Shown here: in pieces, positions 1 to 7,952 of the stretch
Position numbering within the stretch: position 1 is the first letter of the stretch
Layout: each line of letters begins with the position of its first letter
From: Methylococcaceae bacterium
GTDB lineage: Bacteria > Pseudomonadota > Gammaproteobacteria > Methylococcales > Methylomonadaceae
Length of the DNA stretch: 23,504 nt
Reading direction: 5' to 3'
Assembly: GCA_021647145.1 (NCBI GenBank)
Contig: JAKIVF010000050.1
Location: 1 to 23,504 of the forward strand
The notes under the pieces: generated by a model
The model's input: only the letters and a program-made list of their open reading frames with translations
The model's database searches: none
Told to the model about the DNA's origin: nothing
Made by a program: the position numbers and the translations under genes

Positions 1-65
1 AAATCTCTATTGATCTCAAAGTAATGATAGAACAAATGCGTGAACAAATTCAAAACATTGAATAA
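1..65 (+). CDS. yicC: YicC family endoribonuclease, 3' end only
   Basis: The frame starting at base 3 reads ISIDLKVMIEQMREQIQNIE and then TAA at 63-65. This closely resembles the conserved C-terminus of YicC-family proteins (…LIEQMREQIQNIE). The rest of the gene lies before the window. YicC is an RNA endonuclease-type protein that is often encoded directly upstream of gmk. Here the gap to gmk is only 9 bases, so the two are probably co-transcribed. The call rests on about 20 residues plus this neighbourhood. Confidence 0.8.
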   Translation, partial: ISIDLKVMIEQMREQIQNIE

Positions 66-74
66 GGGATAGAG

Positions 75-710
75 ATGAATAAAGGTAAACTTTATATTAT
101 TTCTGCTCCATCAGGTGCAGGAAAAACCAGCTTAGTTAAGCAACTAATAACAGATGTTGAAAGGCTAATCGTTTCAGTTTCGCATACCACCAGAAAAATG
201 CGCAAAGGTGAAGTAGAGGGAATGGATTATATTTTTACAACGGTTGATAACTTTAAACAGGAAATAGAAAACGCCTCCTTTTTGGAGCATGCCCAAGTTT
301 TTGACAATTATTATGGGACTGCAAAAAAATCAGTAGAAATATCATTAGATAAAGGGATAGATGTTATTTTAGAAATTGATTGGCAAGGAGCTCAGCAAGT
401 CAGAAAAATGCTTCCATCCTGTGTTTCTATTTTTATATTACCGCCATCTATAGACGTGTTACAACAGAGATTAGAGGGTAGAGGCCAGGATAGCAAAGAA
501 ACTATAAGACGTAGGATGCGTGATGCCGTAGAAGAAATGAGTCATTACAATGAGTTTGATTATTTGATTGTGAATGATAATTTTAAACAAGCATTATCAG
601 AAATTAAGTGTATTATTTTTAGTCATCGTTTAGAAAAAAATAGACAATTAAAAACTTTAGCTCCTTTATTGGATAAGCTTATAATTTCCGGTGAAAGCTT
701 TGCTGGCTAG
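75..710 (+). CDS. gmk: Guanylate kinase
   Basis: Cytoplasmic nucleoside monophosphate kinase that converts GMP and ATP to GDP and ADP in guanine nucleotide synthesis. The protein has 211 residues, the usual length for bacterial Gmk. The P-loop is near the N-terminus (APSGAGKT, residues 11-18). The GMP-binding region follows, with SHTTRKMRKGE and then GMDYIF. The lid/arginine segment RRRMRDAVEEM lies near residue 155. The ATG at 75 follows an AGGG-containing stretch just after the yicC stop. The last 32 bases overlap the 3' end of the convergent RNA-binding gene, so the two transcripts should be complementary there. Confidence 0.97.
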   Translation: MNKGKLYIISAPSGAGKTSLVKQLITDVERLIVSVSHTTRKMRKGEVEGMDYIFTTVDNFKQEIENASFLEHAQVFDNYYGTAKKSVEISLDKGIDVILEIDWQGAQQVRKMLPSCVSIFILPPSIDVLQQRLEGRGQDSKETIRRRMRDAVEEMSHYNEFDYLIVNDNFKQALSEIKCIIFSHRLEKNRQLKTLAPLLDKLIISGESFAG

Positions 711-1104
711 TATAGCTACCTATAGATGTTTTCTTTTCCTTTAATGAAAAGCGCCTTCTGTCCACGACTCTTTTTGATTTAAAATTTTTATCAGGCAGGT
801 CTTGAAGAATCCTACGGTCATTTTGCCAAGAACGGATATGAAATTCAGACACGGCAATATTTTTTCCTTTAAAAACTTTTCTGTTGAATTTTTTTATTAC
901 CCTATCTGCAACCTCATCATAATCAATGACTACGAGCCCGTAAAACTCAATAGTATGAGTTTGGGGGTCTTTTAAAGCTTTTATTTGAACTTGTTCAATG
1001 ACACCCGTTTTTTGGAATATCTTACCTTTTATTACAGGGTCTAAATATTCGATAATATCTGCCTTTTTAGTGTTTTCAGGAATTCGTTTTAAAATAATAA
1101 TCAT
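679..1104 (-). CDS. Small RRM-like RNA-binding protein (putative)
   Basis: A 141-residue protein if started at the ATG at 1104, the second gene after ychJ on this strand. Its start lies one base after the ychJ stop (TAA-A-ATG), which indicates translational coupling. The open frame extends further upstream, but that part lies inside ychJ and has no ribosome site. An RRM-like β-α-β pattern is visible: an initial strand IIILKRIP, a helix KKADIIEYL, an RNP1-like strand YGLVVIDY, then a helix and KNIAVSEFHIRSW. The C-terminal 40 residues are rich in Lys and Arg (RRRFSLKEKK), which fits nucleic-acid binding. The RRM assignment comes from the pattern only and the target RNA is unknown. The 3' end overlaps gmk by 32 bases on the opposite strand. 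Confidence 0.7.
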   Translation of the reverse strand: MIIILKRIPENTKKADIIEYLDPVIKGKIFQKTGVIEQVQIKALKDPQTHTIEFYGLVVIDYDEVADRVIKKFNRKVFKGKNIAVSEFHIRSWQNDRRILQDLPDKNFKSKRVVDRRRFSLKEKKTSIGSYTSQQSFHRKL

Positions 1105-1105
1105 T

Positions 1106-1591
1106 TTACTTACCACAACAACGCTTAAACTTTTTACCACTACCGCACGAGCAAGGTGCATTTCTTCCTTGATTTTCCGTCTGGCCTATTTTACTGACAG
1201 AGTTAACTAAGCCATCCAGATAAAACCATTGATCCGATTGTTTTTGAAACCGACTTATTTCATGCATCACATATTCTTCATTATCTAAGAGATAATAAGC
1301 TTTAAATTCAACAACGCCCTTAATATCATTTTCACATCCTTTTTTTGTTTTGATAATTTCAAGTTTAGTCCATTCTGCCTTATCTTTAGAAAAATTTATT
1401 TCTTTTGGTCGTTTAGCTTTCACCCAGGTTTCGAATAAGTAGTCAGAGTTATGCAAAGCATAAGCTGAAAAACGTGAACGCATTAATGATTTAGCGGTAG
1501 AAGGTTTTTTTATATGTTGATGAAAAGGCTGACAGCATGAAGAGTAGGGTTTTTCACTACCACAAAGACAGTTTTCTTTAACTTCAATCAT
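1106..1591 (-). CDS. ychJ: YchJ family protein with SEC-C zinc motif
   Basis: A 161-residue protein of the YchJ/UPF0225 family. It has cysteine clusters at both ends: C8, C10, C19 and C20 at the N-terminus, and C147, C149, C158 and C159 in a C-terminal SEC-C motif (PCSCGSGKKFKRCC) that binds zinc in other proteins. The family core LMRSRFSAYALHNSDYLFETW follows the first cluster. The ATG at 1591 has a good ribosome site (TAAGGAA) 6 bases upstream. A perfect TATAAT hexamer on this strand at 1677-1672 could be its -10 box, although no convincing -35 accompanies it. The family's molecular role is not established. It forms a tight pair with the downstream RNA-binding gene. Confidence 0.9.
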   Translation of the reverse strand: MIEVKENCLCGSEKPYSSCCQPFHQHIKKPSTAKSLMRSRFSAYALHNSDYLFETWVKAKRPKEINFSKDKAEWTKLEIIKTKKGCENDIKGVVEFKAYYLLDNEEYVMHEISRFQKQSDQWFYLDGLVNSVSKIGQTENQGRNAPCSCGSGKKFKRCCGK

Positions 1592-1722
1592 TAATATTCC
1601 TTACATTTATAATTATTGACCATTTTAGGACACCTCTACTAAATATTAAAGATGTTCAAATAGTTGCTGGCATTATAAAATAAGCAAGAAATATATTTAG
1701 ACTATTACTAATCAATAAAACC

Positions 1723-3003
1723 ATGACACAAGCTAGCACTTTATTTACCAATGCAAAAAAAGTAATACCAGGTGGTGTTAACTCCCCAGTAAGATCCTTT
1801 AGTGGTGTAGGTGGTACACCGGTTTTTATAGATCATGCCAAAGGATCTACTATTTTTGATAGTGAAAATAAATGCTATATTGATTATGTCGGCTCATGGG
1901 GGCCAATGATCCTAGGACATGCACACCCGGAAATTGTTAACGTTGTTCAGCAAACGGCTGAAAAAGGCTTAAGTTTCGGTGCACCAACAGAAATAGAAAC
2001 CTTAATGGCGGCAAAAGTTTGTGATCTAGTCCCTTCAATAGAGATGGTCCGTATGGTTAGTTCTGGTACAGAAGCAACCATGAGTGCACTTCGATTGGCA
2101 CGAGGTTATACCGGACGAGATAAAATCGTTAAATTTGAAGGTTGTTATCATGGACATTCAGATTCTTTATTGATTAAAGCAGGTTCAGGGGCATTAACCT
2201 TAGGAGAACCAAGTTCTCCTGGAGTTCCTAAAGCATTAGCGGCAGACACTATAACCTTAACTTATAACGATAGTGAATCGGTTAAACAAGCATTTTCCGA
2301 AATGGGGGATCAAATCGCTTGTATTATTGTTGAACCCGTTGCCGGAAATATGAATTGTATTCCACCTGTACCTGGTTTTTTGGAAACGTTACGCCACGTC
2401 TGTGATGAACATGGAAGCGTTTTGATTTTTGATGAAGTCATGACCGGCTTTCGAGTCGGTATTCAAGGAGCTCAAGGACTTTATAATGTAAGCCCTGACG
2501 TAACAACATTAGGTAAGATTATTGGCGGTGGTATGCCCGTAGGTGCCTTTGGTGGCAAATATAAAATAATGCAGCATTTAGCCCCGTTAGGTTCGGTTTA
2601 TCAAGCGGGAACCTTATCGGGAAACCCTATGGCAATGGCCGCAGGATTAAAAACACTTGAACTTATTACTCAAACTGGTTTTTATGAAAATCTGGCGAAG
2701 AAAACAAAAAAGCTTGTCAGTGGTTTAAAGCAACGAGCCAAGCAATCGGGTGTCTCTTTGTCAGTCAATAACGTAGGCGGTATGTTTGGGTTGTTTTTTA
2801 CAGAAGAGGAAAAAATAAGTCTCTATTCTCAGGTTTTGCTATGTGACCAAGCACGTTTTAAACTTTTTTTTCATGGCATGTTAGAACAAGGTGTATATCT
2901 TGCACCTTCTGCATTTGAAGCAGGTTTTATCTCTGCTGCACATAGTGCTGATGATATTGAAAAAACACTAGATGCAGCAAGCAAAGTATTTCAATCACTC
3001 TAG
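1723..3003 (+). CDS. hemL: Glutamate-1-semialdehyde 2,1-aminomutase
   Basis: PLP-dependent cytoplasmic enzyme that converts glutamate-1-semialdehyde to 5-aminolevulinate, the last step of the C5 route into haem. Its 426 residues match the family length. Visible landmarks are PGGVNSPVRSF near the N-terminus, the phosphate-binding SSGTEA at 113-118, the YHGHSD segment at 142-147, the cofactor Asp in FDEVMTGFRV (D237), and the Schiff-base lysine K265 in GKIIGGGMPVGAFGG. The ATG at 1723 has no strong Shine-Dalgarno sequence but gives the expected N-terminus. The gene is divergent from ychJ and probably monocistronic. Confidence 0.97.
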   Translation: MTQASTLFTNAKKVIPGGVNSPVRSFSGVGGTPVFIDHAKGSTIFDSENKCYIDYVGSWGPMILGHAHPEIVNVVQQTAEKGLSFGAPTEIETLMAAKVCDLVPSIEMVRMVSSGTEATMSALRLARGYTGRDKIVKFEGCYHGHSDSLLIKAGSGALTLGEPSSPGVPKALAADTITLTYNDSESVKQAFSEMGDQIACIIVEPVAGNMNCIPPVPGFLETLRHVCDEHGSVLIFDEVMTGFRVGIQGAQGLYNVSPDVTTLGKIIGGGMPVGAFGGKYKIMQHLAPLGSVYQAGTLSGNPMAMAAGLKTLELITQTGFYENLAKKTKKLVSGLKQRAKQSGVSLSVNNVGGMFGLFFTEEEKISLYSQVLLCDQARFKLFFHGMLEQGVYLAPSAFEAGFISAAHSADDIEKTLDAASKVFQSL

Positions 3004-3112
3004 TGGAAGAGGAAACTAAAAGTAAAGCAAGCAGCATTTTCTTCTACATCACTAAACTTTAGAAGCAACCCACATTATCATGGGTTAGGCTACCATTGTT
3101 AGCATACTCTGA

Positions 3113-3142
3113 GTTGGGTTGCCAAAGAAACGGCAGCTCAAC
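3113..3142. repeat. Hairpin-forming inverted repeat upstream of rmuC
   Basis: GTTGGGTTGCC (3113-3123) pairs with GGCAGCTCAAC (3132-3142) across an 8-base A-rich loop. This gives 11 pairs, two of them G·U. No T-run follows, so it is not a standard terminator. An upstream copy of GCAACCCA (3065-3072) could pair instead with TGGGTTGC (3115-3122) or with TGGGTT at 3081-3086, so alternative folds exist. It may be a decayed dispersed palindromic repeat of the GTTGGGTT…AACCCAAC kind, or a leader structure. Confidence 0.5.
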
Positions 3143-3185
3143 CAATAAATACCAACCTTACTTCACTTTTAAGCAAACTTGTCTA

Positions 3186-4559
3186 ATGGAACAAAATATA
3201 TTCTTCATCTATTATTTGCTTGCAGCAGCTTTAGTATTATTAATTATATTTTTTGTGTTGTGGGTACTAAAAAAACAGCAAGTAACAAAAGGCCAATTAC
3301 AGCTAATAGAGCTAGAAGATAACTTAAAAGAAAAAACAGAAAGTTACCAGAAACTTGCATTAAAACTGGCCGTTATTGAAGAAAAGCTAGTTCAATTTGA
3401 AGGTAAAGAATTAGATTATCAACAGTTACAGCAACAGTTGATTACGAGTAAAACCGAAAATGCAGAATTACAAATTAGATGGCAAGAGCAGGGGAAAAAT
3501 GCGAATGAAAAAATAAAATTGCTACAGGATGCAGAAATCCAATTAAAAACCCAATTTGAAAATTTAGCGACAAAAATATTTGAAGACCGCAGTAAGCAAC
3601 TTTCAGAACAAAATAAAGTCAGCATGGAACATATAGTCAGTCCAATTAAAGAACAATTAAATGACTTTAAAAAAAGGGTTGATACCGTTTACGATAATGA
3701 AACTAAAGATCGAATTTCTTTACGAGAAGAAATAATTTCATTACGTCGCGATACTGAAAAAATGAATAAAGAAGCATTAAACCTTACCAATGCATTAAAA
3801 GGCGACAAAAAAATTCAAGGTAATTGGGGTGAAATGATTCTTGAAAAAGTGCTTGAGCAATCAGGCTTGCGAAAAAATATTGAATATGAAACACAAAGTG
3901 GACTACGAAATGAAAGTAACAAACTTTTCAAGCCTGATGTCATTATCCGTCTACCAGAAGAAAAAGATGTCATTGTTGACTCGAAAGTTTCCCTAGTTGC
4001 TTATGAAACATACTGCTCTACAGAAGATGAACAAGAACGTGTAAATGCTTTAAAATCGCATACTAATGCCGTAAGAAACCATATTAAAAATTTAAGTAGT
4101 AAAGATTATTCTGGTTTAAAAGGCTTAAGATCACTTGATTTCGTTTTACTATTTATGCCAATAGAAGCTGCCTTTATAACGGCATTTCAAGCAGATGAAA
4201 AGTTATTTACCGATGCCTTCGAGCATAAAATTGTAGTCGTAACACCTACCACTTTATTGGCAACTTTAAAAACGATAGAAAATATTTGGCGATACGAAAG
4301 ACAGAATGAAAATGCTAAATTAATCGCAGACAAGGCCGGTCTGCTATATGACAAAATCAGAGGGTTTGCTGAGGACATGGAAAAATTAGGAAACCAGATT
4401 AATACCATTAATAAAACTTATGATGGTGTTATGAATAAATTGACTTTAGGCAGTGGAAATTTAATACGACAAGCAAGTAATTTTGTCGAGTTAGGGGTAA
4501 AAGTCAAAAAAACATTACCTAAAAGTCTGACTGAAAAAGCTGGATTAGATAAAGAATAA
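3186..4559 (+). CDS. rmuC: DNA recombination protein RmuC
   Basis: 457 residues from the ATG at 3186. The open frame begins earlier (3096), but that extension runs through the hairpin region and would put 30 unusual residues before the membrane anchor. Order of parts: one transmembrane helix at about 6-28 (FFIYYLLAAALVLLIIFF), a long Glu/Gln/Lys-rich coiled coil to about residue 200, then the RmuC domain with GNWGEMILEKVLEQSGL, KPDVIIRLPEEKDVIVDSKVSL and the late ENAKLIADKAGLLYDKIRGF. RmuC is a predicted nuclease-fold protein that limits recombination at inverted repeats. The gene is convergent with pldA, and I see no clear terminator in the 95 bases between them. Confidence 0.93.
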   Translation: MEQNIFFIYYLLAAALVLLIIFFVLWVLKKQQVTKGQLQLIELEDNLKEKTESYQKLALKLAVIEEKLVQFEGKELDYQQLQQQLITSKTENAELQIRWQEQGKNANEKIKLLQDAEIQLKTQFENLATKIFEDRSKQLSEQNKVSMEHIVSPIKEQLNDFKKRVDTVYDNETKDRISLREEIISLRRDTEKMNKEALNLTNALKGDKKIQGNWGEMILEKVLEQSGLRKNIEYETQSGLRNESNKLFKPDVIIRLPEEKDVIVDSKVSLVAYETYCSTEDEQERVNALKSHTNAVRNHIKNLSSKDYSGLKGLRSLDFVLLFMPIEAAFITAFQADEKLFTDAFEHKIVVVTPTTLLATLKTIENIWRYERQNENAKLIADKAGLLYDKIRGFAEDMEKLGNQINTINKTYDGVMNKLTLGSGNLIRQASNFVELGVKVKKTLPKSLTEKAGLDKE

Positions 4560-4654
4560 AATTATTTAAGGGCATAAATTGCAAAGAATGGTATTGAGTA
4601 TCCTCCTGAACCAACACCCAGCAGACAAATTCTAACTAAAATTCTTGTTTCTAA

Positions 4655-5755
4655 CTACATCCAGTCCGTCAGTGCTACACCAACGCTCAGACGATTTGTA
4701 CTTACATTATAATCTATCAAACTTTCACCATAACCATAAAAATATTGTACATAACCTCGGATCCTGTTGCCTATAGGAAAACTCCAACCCAATTCAAGTG
4801 CCCCTTTATTATCAGAACGAAAGTTGTTTCGAAACATACTAGAAAGAGTATGTTCACCCCATTTATAGCCAACTCTTAATTCACCATGCCCCAGATATTT
4901 ATCAATATCTGGGTTATCATCGTTGTCCTCATCTTCTATAATACGTAACCACGGCTTTATACTAACCGTAAAATTATCTTTTTGAAAAACAAAACTTGCA
5001 TATATCCTGTTCCAACTACGCGAAAGAGCACCACTTTGGCCATTTGATTGATGTACAGCACCAATATTTATTACGTTATTGGTTATCCCTAAAAATTCCC
5101 AATTATTTTTAAAAGAAATAAAAACTTCGGGTTCATGATTGGTTTCCCGAAATGGACTAGAAAAATCGCTGTTGTATGCTTGCCAGAAAGATAGATTGGT
5201 ATAAGCAACATAAATATCACCATAATCCTTGTACAACCCTCTCCAGATCGGGAATTTAAGACTGATTTGAAATTTTACCTCTGCACTATCTAAGTGTTTA
5301 TCTCCCACCACAGACTGAAATGATTCTTCATTGCGATCAAAGTTATAGGCAAATGGTAAGGCGTAATTTGGTTTGTGCGCCGTAAGCATAAAAGGATTTA
5401 ATTCTACTTCTTTCTCCAGCTTTATACGTCTTTCTATTGGATCTGATTCATCTATATCTTGCGAATTATTAGCTTGGTCTTGATCGGACTTTATAGCATC
5501 AGAAGAACCAGTCCAAAGAAAATGATCAGAGCATTCTTTTCGTATATCTCCTATTGTTTTTTCATTATTTGCAATTTTAATTGCTTCTAGTAAACAACTA
5601 TCCAACTTGTTTGACTCTGCATTTAAGGAAGGTGATATCGTCGTGGTTGTCAAAATTACCAGTATTGAAAGCAAATTTTTCGTATCAAAAAAGTCTTTGC
5701 TTCTGAACCTGTCAAACTGTATTAAAAACTCTTTTGTCTCTGATGATTTAATCAT
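4655..5755 (-). CDS. pldA: Outer-membrane phospholipase A (OmpLA)
   Basis: Outer-membrane β-barrel phospholipase that hydrolyses phospholipids misplaced in the outer leaflet. The catalytic block HQSNGQSGALSRSWNR places His235, Ser237 and Asn249 with the same spacing as E. coli H142/S144/N156. S245 matches the calcium-site Ser152, while the position equivalent to R147 is Gln. The barrel ends VSVGVALTDWM-like, with an aromatic near the C-terminus. At 366 residues it is longer than the enterobacterial enzyme because of an extended N-terminus. A hydrophobic signal core (LLSILVILTTTT) sits after about 27 polar residues, with likely cleavage at LNA|ES near residue 46, and a charged acidic linker runs to about residue 115. 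The ATG at 5755 has AGGAT upstream, so the long n-region looks real. It is last in the minus-strand block. Confidence 0.92.
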   Translation of the reverse strand: MIKSSETKEFLIQFDRFRSKDFFDTKNLLSILVILTTTTISPSLNAESNKLDSCLLEAIKIANNEKTIGDIRKECSDHFLWTGSSDAIKSDQDQANNSQDIDESDPIERRIKLEKEVELNPFMLTAHKPNYALPFAYNFDRNEESFQSVVGDKHLDSAEVKFQISLKFPIWRGLYKDYGDIYVAYTNLSFWQAYNSDFSSPFRETNHEPEVFISFKNNWEFLGITNNVINIGAVHQSNGQSGALSRSWNRIYASFVFQKDNFTVSIKPWLRIIEDEDNDDNPDIDKYLGHGELRVGYKWGEHTLSSMFRNNFRSDNKGALELGWSFPIGNRIRGYVQYFYGYGESLIDYNVSTNRLSVGVALTDWM

Positions 5756-5802
5756 TTTCTATATCCTGTAAAACTAAATACTGATAAGTTTAATACAAGC
5801 GA

Positions 5803-6018
5803 CTAATTAATGATTGTTTCTCTTGCTTCAATACGATAACTTTCATGACAACTTTGGGACTTTTTCATTACCATATCCAAAGATTTCGTATGCTTTACAA
5901 CAGAATCCATACCTTCAATTGCTAAGGCTGGCGCAATAACTTGCGTGCCTACCAATACACTGAGCATTTCTGTTACCATATGAATTCGTTGGACGAAGTT
6001 GAAAGGAAGTTTTTTCAA
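5803..6018 (-). pseudogene. Remnant of the haem c protein gene (internally deleted paralogue)
   Basis: An open stretch of 71 codons from a TTG, with an in-frame stop directly before it and no ribosome site. Residues 4-53 align with residues 119-168 of the cytochrome-like protein at 10994-11761: 25 of 50 are identical, including the pattern GTQ-I--ALA---MD-V. It then jumps straight to SCHESYRIE, matching DCHEMYQIE near that protein's C-terminus. About 50 residues between are therefore missing, as are the signal peptide and the whole N-terminal module. The first haem cysteine of CxxCH is replaced (SQSCH). It is most likely a decayed duplicate. Confidence 0.75.
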
Positions 6019-6099
6019 TTATCACGATTTAGCAAAGATTTACTGAATAAGTTGTTTTTGTGATTTGTTCATAATTAAGTAATAGATAGTTGCAGTAAA

Positions 6100-6807
6100 T
6101 TAAGTATTTTCAGTCTCCAGACGACCATCTCTTAAATAAAAAATATGGTCGAAACGGTCGTAAATTTTTTCATCATGTGTAACTGCTAAAATGGCAGCTT
6201 GCTGTTCAGCCGCAACTTTGCGTAAAAGATCCATTACGATGCCTGCACGTACTGAATCGAGTGCAGCCGTAGGTTCATCAGCAAGAATAATTCGGGGGCG
6301 ATTGGCTAAAGCTCGAGCAATTGCGACACGCTGTGCCTCACCACCAGAGAGTAGAGCAGGAAAAGCTTTTTTGCGCTGCCCCACTTCCAGATATTCCAGC
6401 AGTTCAATTGCTCTTGCTTTGGCTTCTACTGTACTGAATCCTGCCAGATTAAGCACAATGGCAACATTATCTGTACTGTCAAGAAAAGGGATAAGGTTGT
6501 GGGACTGGAAAATAAATCCGATTTTTTCTAGGCGCAGTTTCCGCAAATCGGACCGTAGCCAATGCCCATCATAGACAGTTTCACCGTCAAGATTAACCCA
6601 TCCGCTACTGGGTTCCAGAATACAGCCAATTACATTTAAAAGCGTACTTTTTCCTGACCCACTGGGGCCAAGCAAACCGATAACCTGACCAGGGTAGACT
6701 TCTATGCTTACCTCACGCAAGGCATCAACACGGGCATCACCCTCACCAAAATGTTTGGATACGTTTTGCAACTTGACAAGGGCCTCTGACTGAACACTAT
6801 CACTCAT
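6100..6807 (-). CDS. ABC exporter ATP-binding subunit (DevA/MacB/LolD type)
   Basis: Cytoplasmic ATPase of 235 residues that would drive the exporter encoded just upstream. Walker A is GPSGSGKST (47-55), the Q-loop glutamine is Q101, the signature is LSGGEAQR (153-160), Walker B is IILADEPTAALDS (173-185), and the switch histidine is H211. Its short single-domain form and sequence style match the LolD/MacB/DevA group that pairs with FtsX-like permeases. It starts 4 bases after the permease stop, so the two are translationally linked. The substrate cannot be read from this subunit. GC content looks higher here than in most flanking genes. Confidence 0.93.
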   Translation of the reverse strand: MSDSVQSEALVKLQNVSKHFGEGDARVDALREVSIEVYPGQVIGLLGPSGSGKSTLLNVIGCILEPSSGWVNLDGETVYDGHWLRSDLRKLRLEKIGFIFQSHNLIPFLDSTDNVAIVLNLAGFSTVEAKARAIELLEYLEVGQRKKAFPALLSGGEAQRVAIARALANRPRIILADEPTAALDSVRAGIVMDLLRKVAAEQQAAILAVTHDEKIYDRFDHIFYLRDGRLETENT

Positions 6808-6811
6808 AACT

Positions 6812-7951
6812 TTATCCTCCTAATGCCGTTGCAGGATCTACTTTCAGGGCGAGCCGAACACCAAGCGCACTGGCAAGAACACAGACCAGCATGACCACTC
6901 CGGCAAGTGCAAGTCCATCCTCTGGCTGAAGAACAACTCGACGCGGGAAAATGTCTTTAATATTGATAATCAACAGAGCACCAAAACCAAACCCAATCAT
7001 TCCCATTGCTAATGCCTGCTGTATAATTAACCCAATAATTGTCCGGTCAGGTGCGCCTATCAGCTTGAGTGTTGCGATCTCGCGTATCTTGTCCATAGTC
7101 ATGGTGTAGATAATAAGCGCAATAATTACAGTGGAGACTATGAGCAACAGAACAGTAAAAAGACCTATCTGTTTACGCGCTCTATCTACAACAGAACGTA
7201 AAAGGATATTTTCTTGGTCTAGCTGGGTCATGGCTGACAAGTGCTTCCAGCGATAAATTGCTTTAACAGCAGTTTTGGGGTTGGCCTGAGGCATAAGTCG
7301 AGCAACAATGGCATTAACGGTATCAAGATCAACCCCTTGTTGAGCATTTCCACGCGCTATTTCACGACGTGCGGCAGCAGGTGCAAGTTCAAATTGTAGT
7401 TCCTGAGAATCGAGCAGGGTAATATAGATAACTGGATCCCCTCCTGATGATACCTGACCGTTCGTTAATCCCACAACGGTAAAATTATTCCTCCCTAATT
7501 TGATGCGTTCGCCAATTGATAATTGAGTGCGACGATCTGCAACCATTTCATAATGACTACGACCAATAGATCGTCCCTTAACAATTTTATCCGGCCCACC
7601 GAGTCGTCCTGGTTCATAGCCAACAACATACAGACGCAATTTTTTGCTTTTATAATTTGCTTCAAGAGATTGGTAGGTGACTGCTCCTGTTTCCTTTATG
7701 CCATGGAGGCGAGCAATAGCCTCGCGTGTATCACCGGGAATACGAGATGATTCGGCAAATGGCCCCCGAGATCCAGATTCAACCACCCATATATCAGCGA
7801 CAGGCGCACGAGACAAGGTCAGGGCATCAGCTACAAGCCCTCTATAGATACCGATCATAGACAGGACGACACCTAAAAGCAGACCCAGTCCAAGACAGGT
7901 TAAAAGAAACCTCCCCATATTATGCCGAATATCGTAATAGGCCAGGTTCAT
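6812..7951 (-). CDS. ABC exporter permease, FtsX/DevC type
   Basis: Inner-membrane permease of 379 residues. It has the four-helix MacB/DevC layout: one helix near 13-32 (FLLTCLGLGLLLGVVLSMIG), a large periplasmic domain to about 260, then three helices at roughly 263-285 (LFTVLLLIVSTVIIALIIYTM), 308-328 and 345-368. The family motif EIATLKLIGAP is at about 291-301. It lies one base after the adaptor gene, giving the order adaptor-permease-ATPase seen in DevBCA-like and some MacAB-like exporters. These work with a TolC-type outer-membrane channel, and no channel gene is present here. The C-terminus LALKVDPATALGG is typical of the family. Confidence 0.9.
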   Translation of the reverse strand: MNLAYYDIRHNMGRFLLTCLGLGLLLGVVLSMIGIYRGLVADALTLSRAPVADIWVVESGSRGPFAESSRIPGDTREAIARLHGIKETGAVTYQSLEANYKSKKLRLYVVGYEPGRLGGPDKIVKGRSIGRSHYEMVADRRTQLSIGERIKLGRNNFTVVGLTNGQVSSGGDPVIYITLLDSQELQFELAPAAARREIARGNAQQGVDLDTVNAIVARLMPQANPKTAVKAIYRWKHLSAMTQLDQENILLRSVVDRARKQIGLFTVLLLIVSTVIIALIIYTMTMDKIREIATLKLIGAPDRTIIGLIIQQALAMGMIGFGFGALLIINIKDIFPRRVVLQPEDGLALAGVVMLVCVLASALGVRLALKVDPATALGG

Positions 7952-7952
7952 C

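Noticed and set aside
1105..1161. Upstream extension of the RNA-binding gene
   Set aside because: It lies inside the ychJ coding end in another frame and lacks a ribosome site. The ATG at 1104 follows the ychJ stop by one base.
1616..1645. TTGACC as a -35 box for hemL
   Set aside because: No hexamer close to TATAAT occurs at 16-18 bases from it; the best candidates match at only three positions.
3096..3185. Upstream extension of the rmuC reading frame
   Set aside because: The extra 30 codons run through a hairpin region and would place a polar stretch before the normal membrane anchor. The ATG at 3186 gives the standard RmuC N-terminus.
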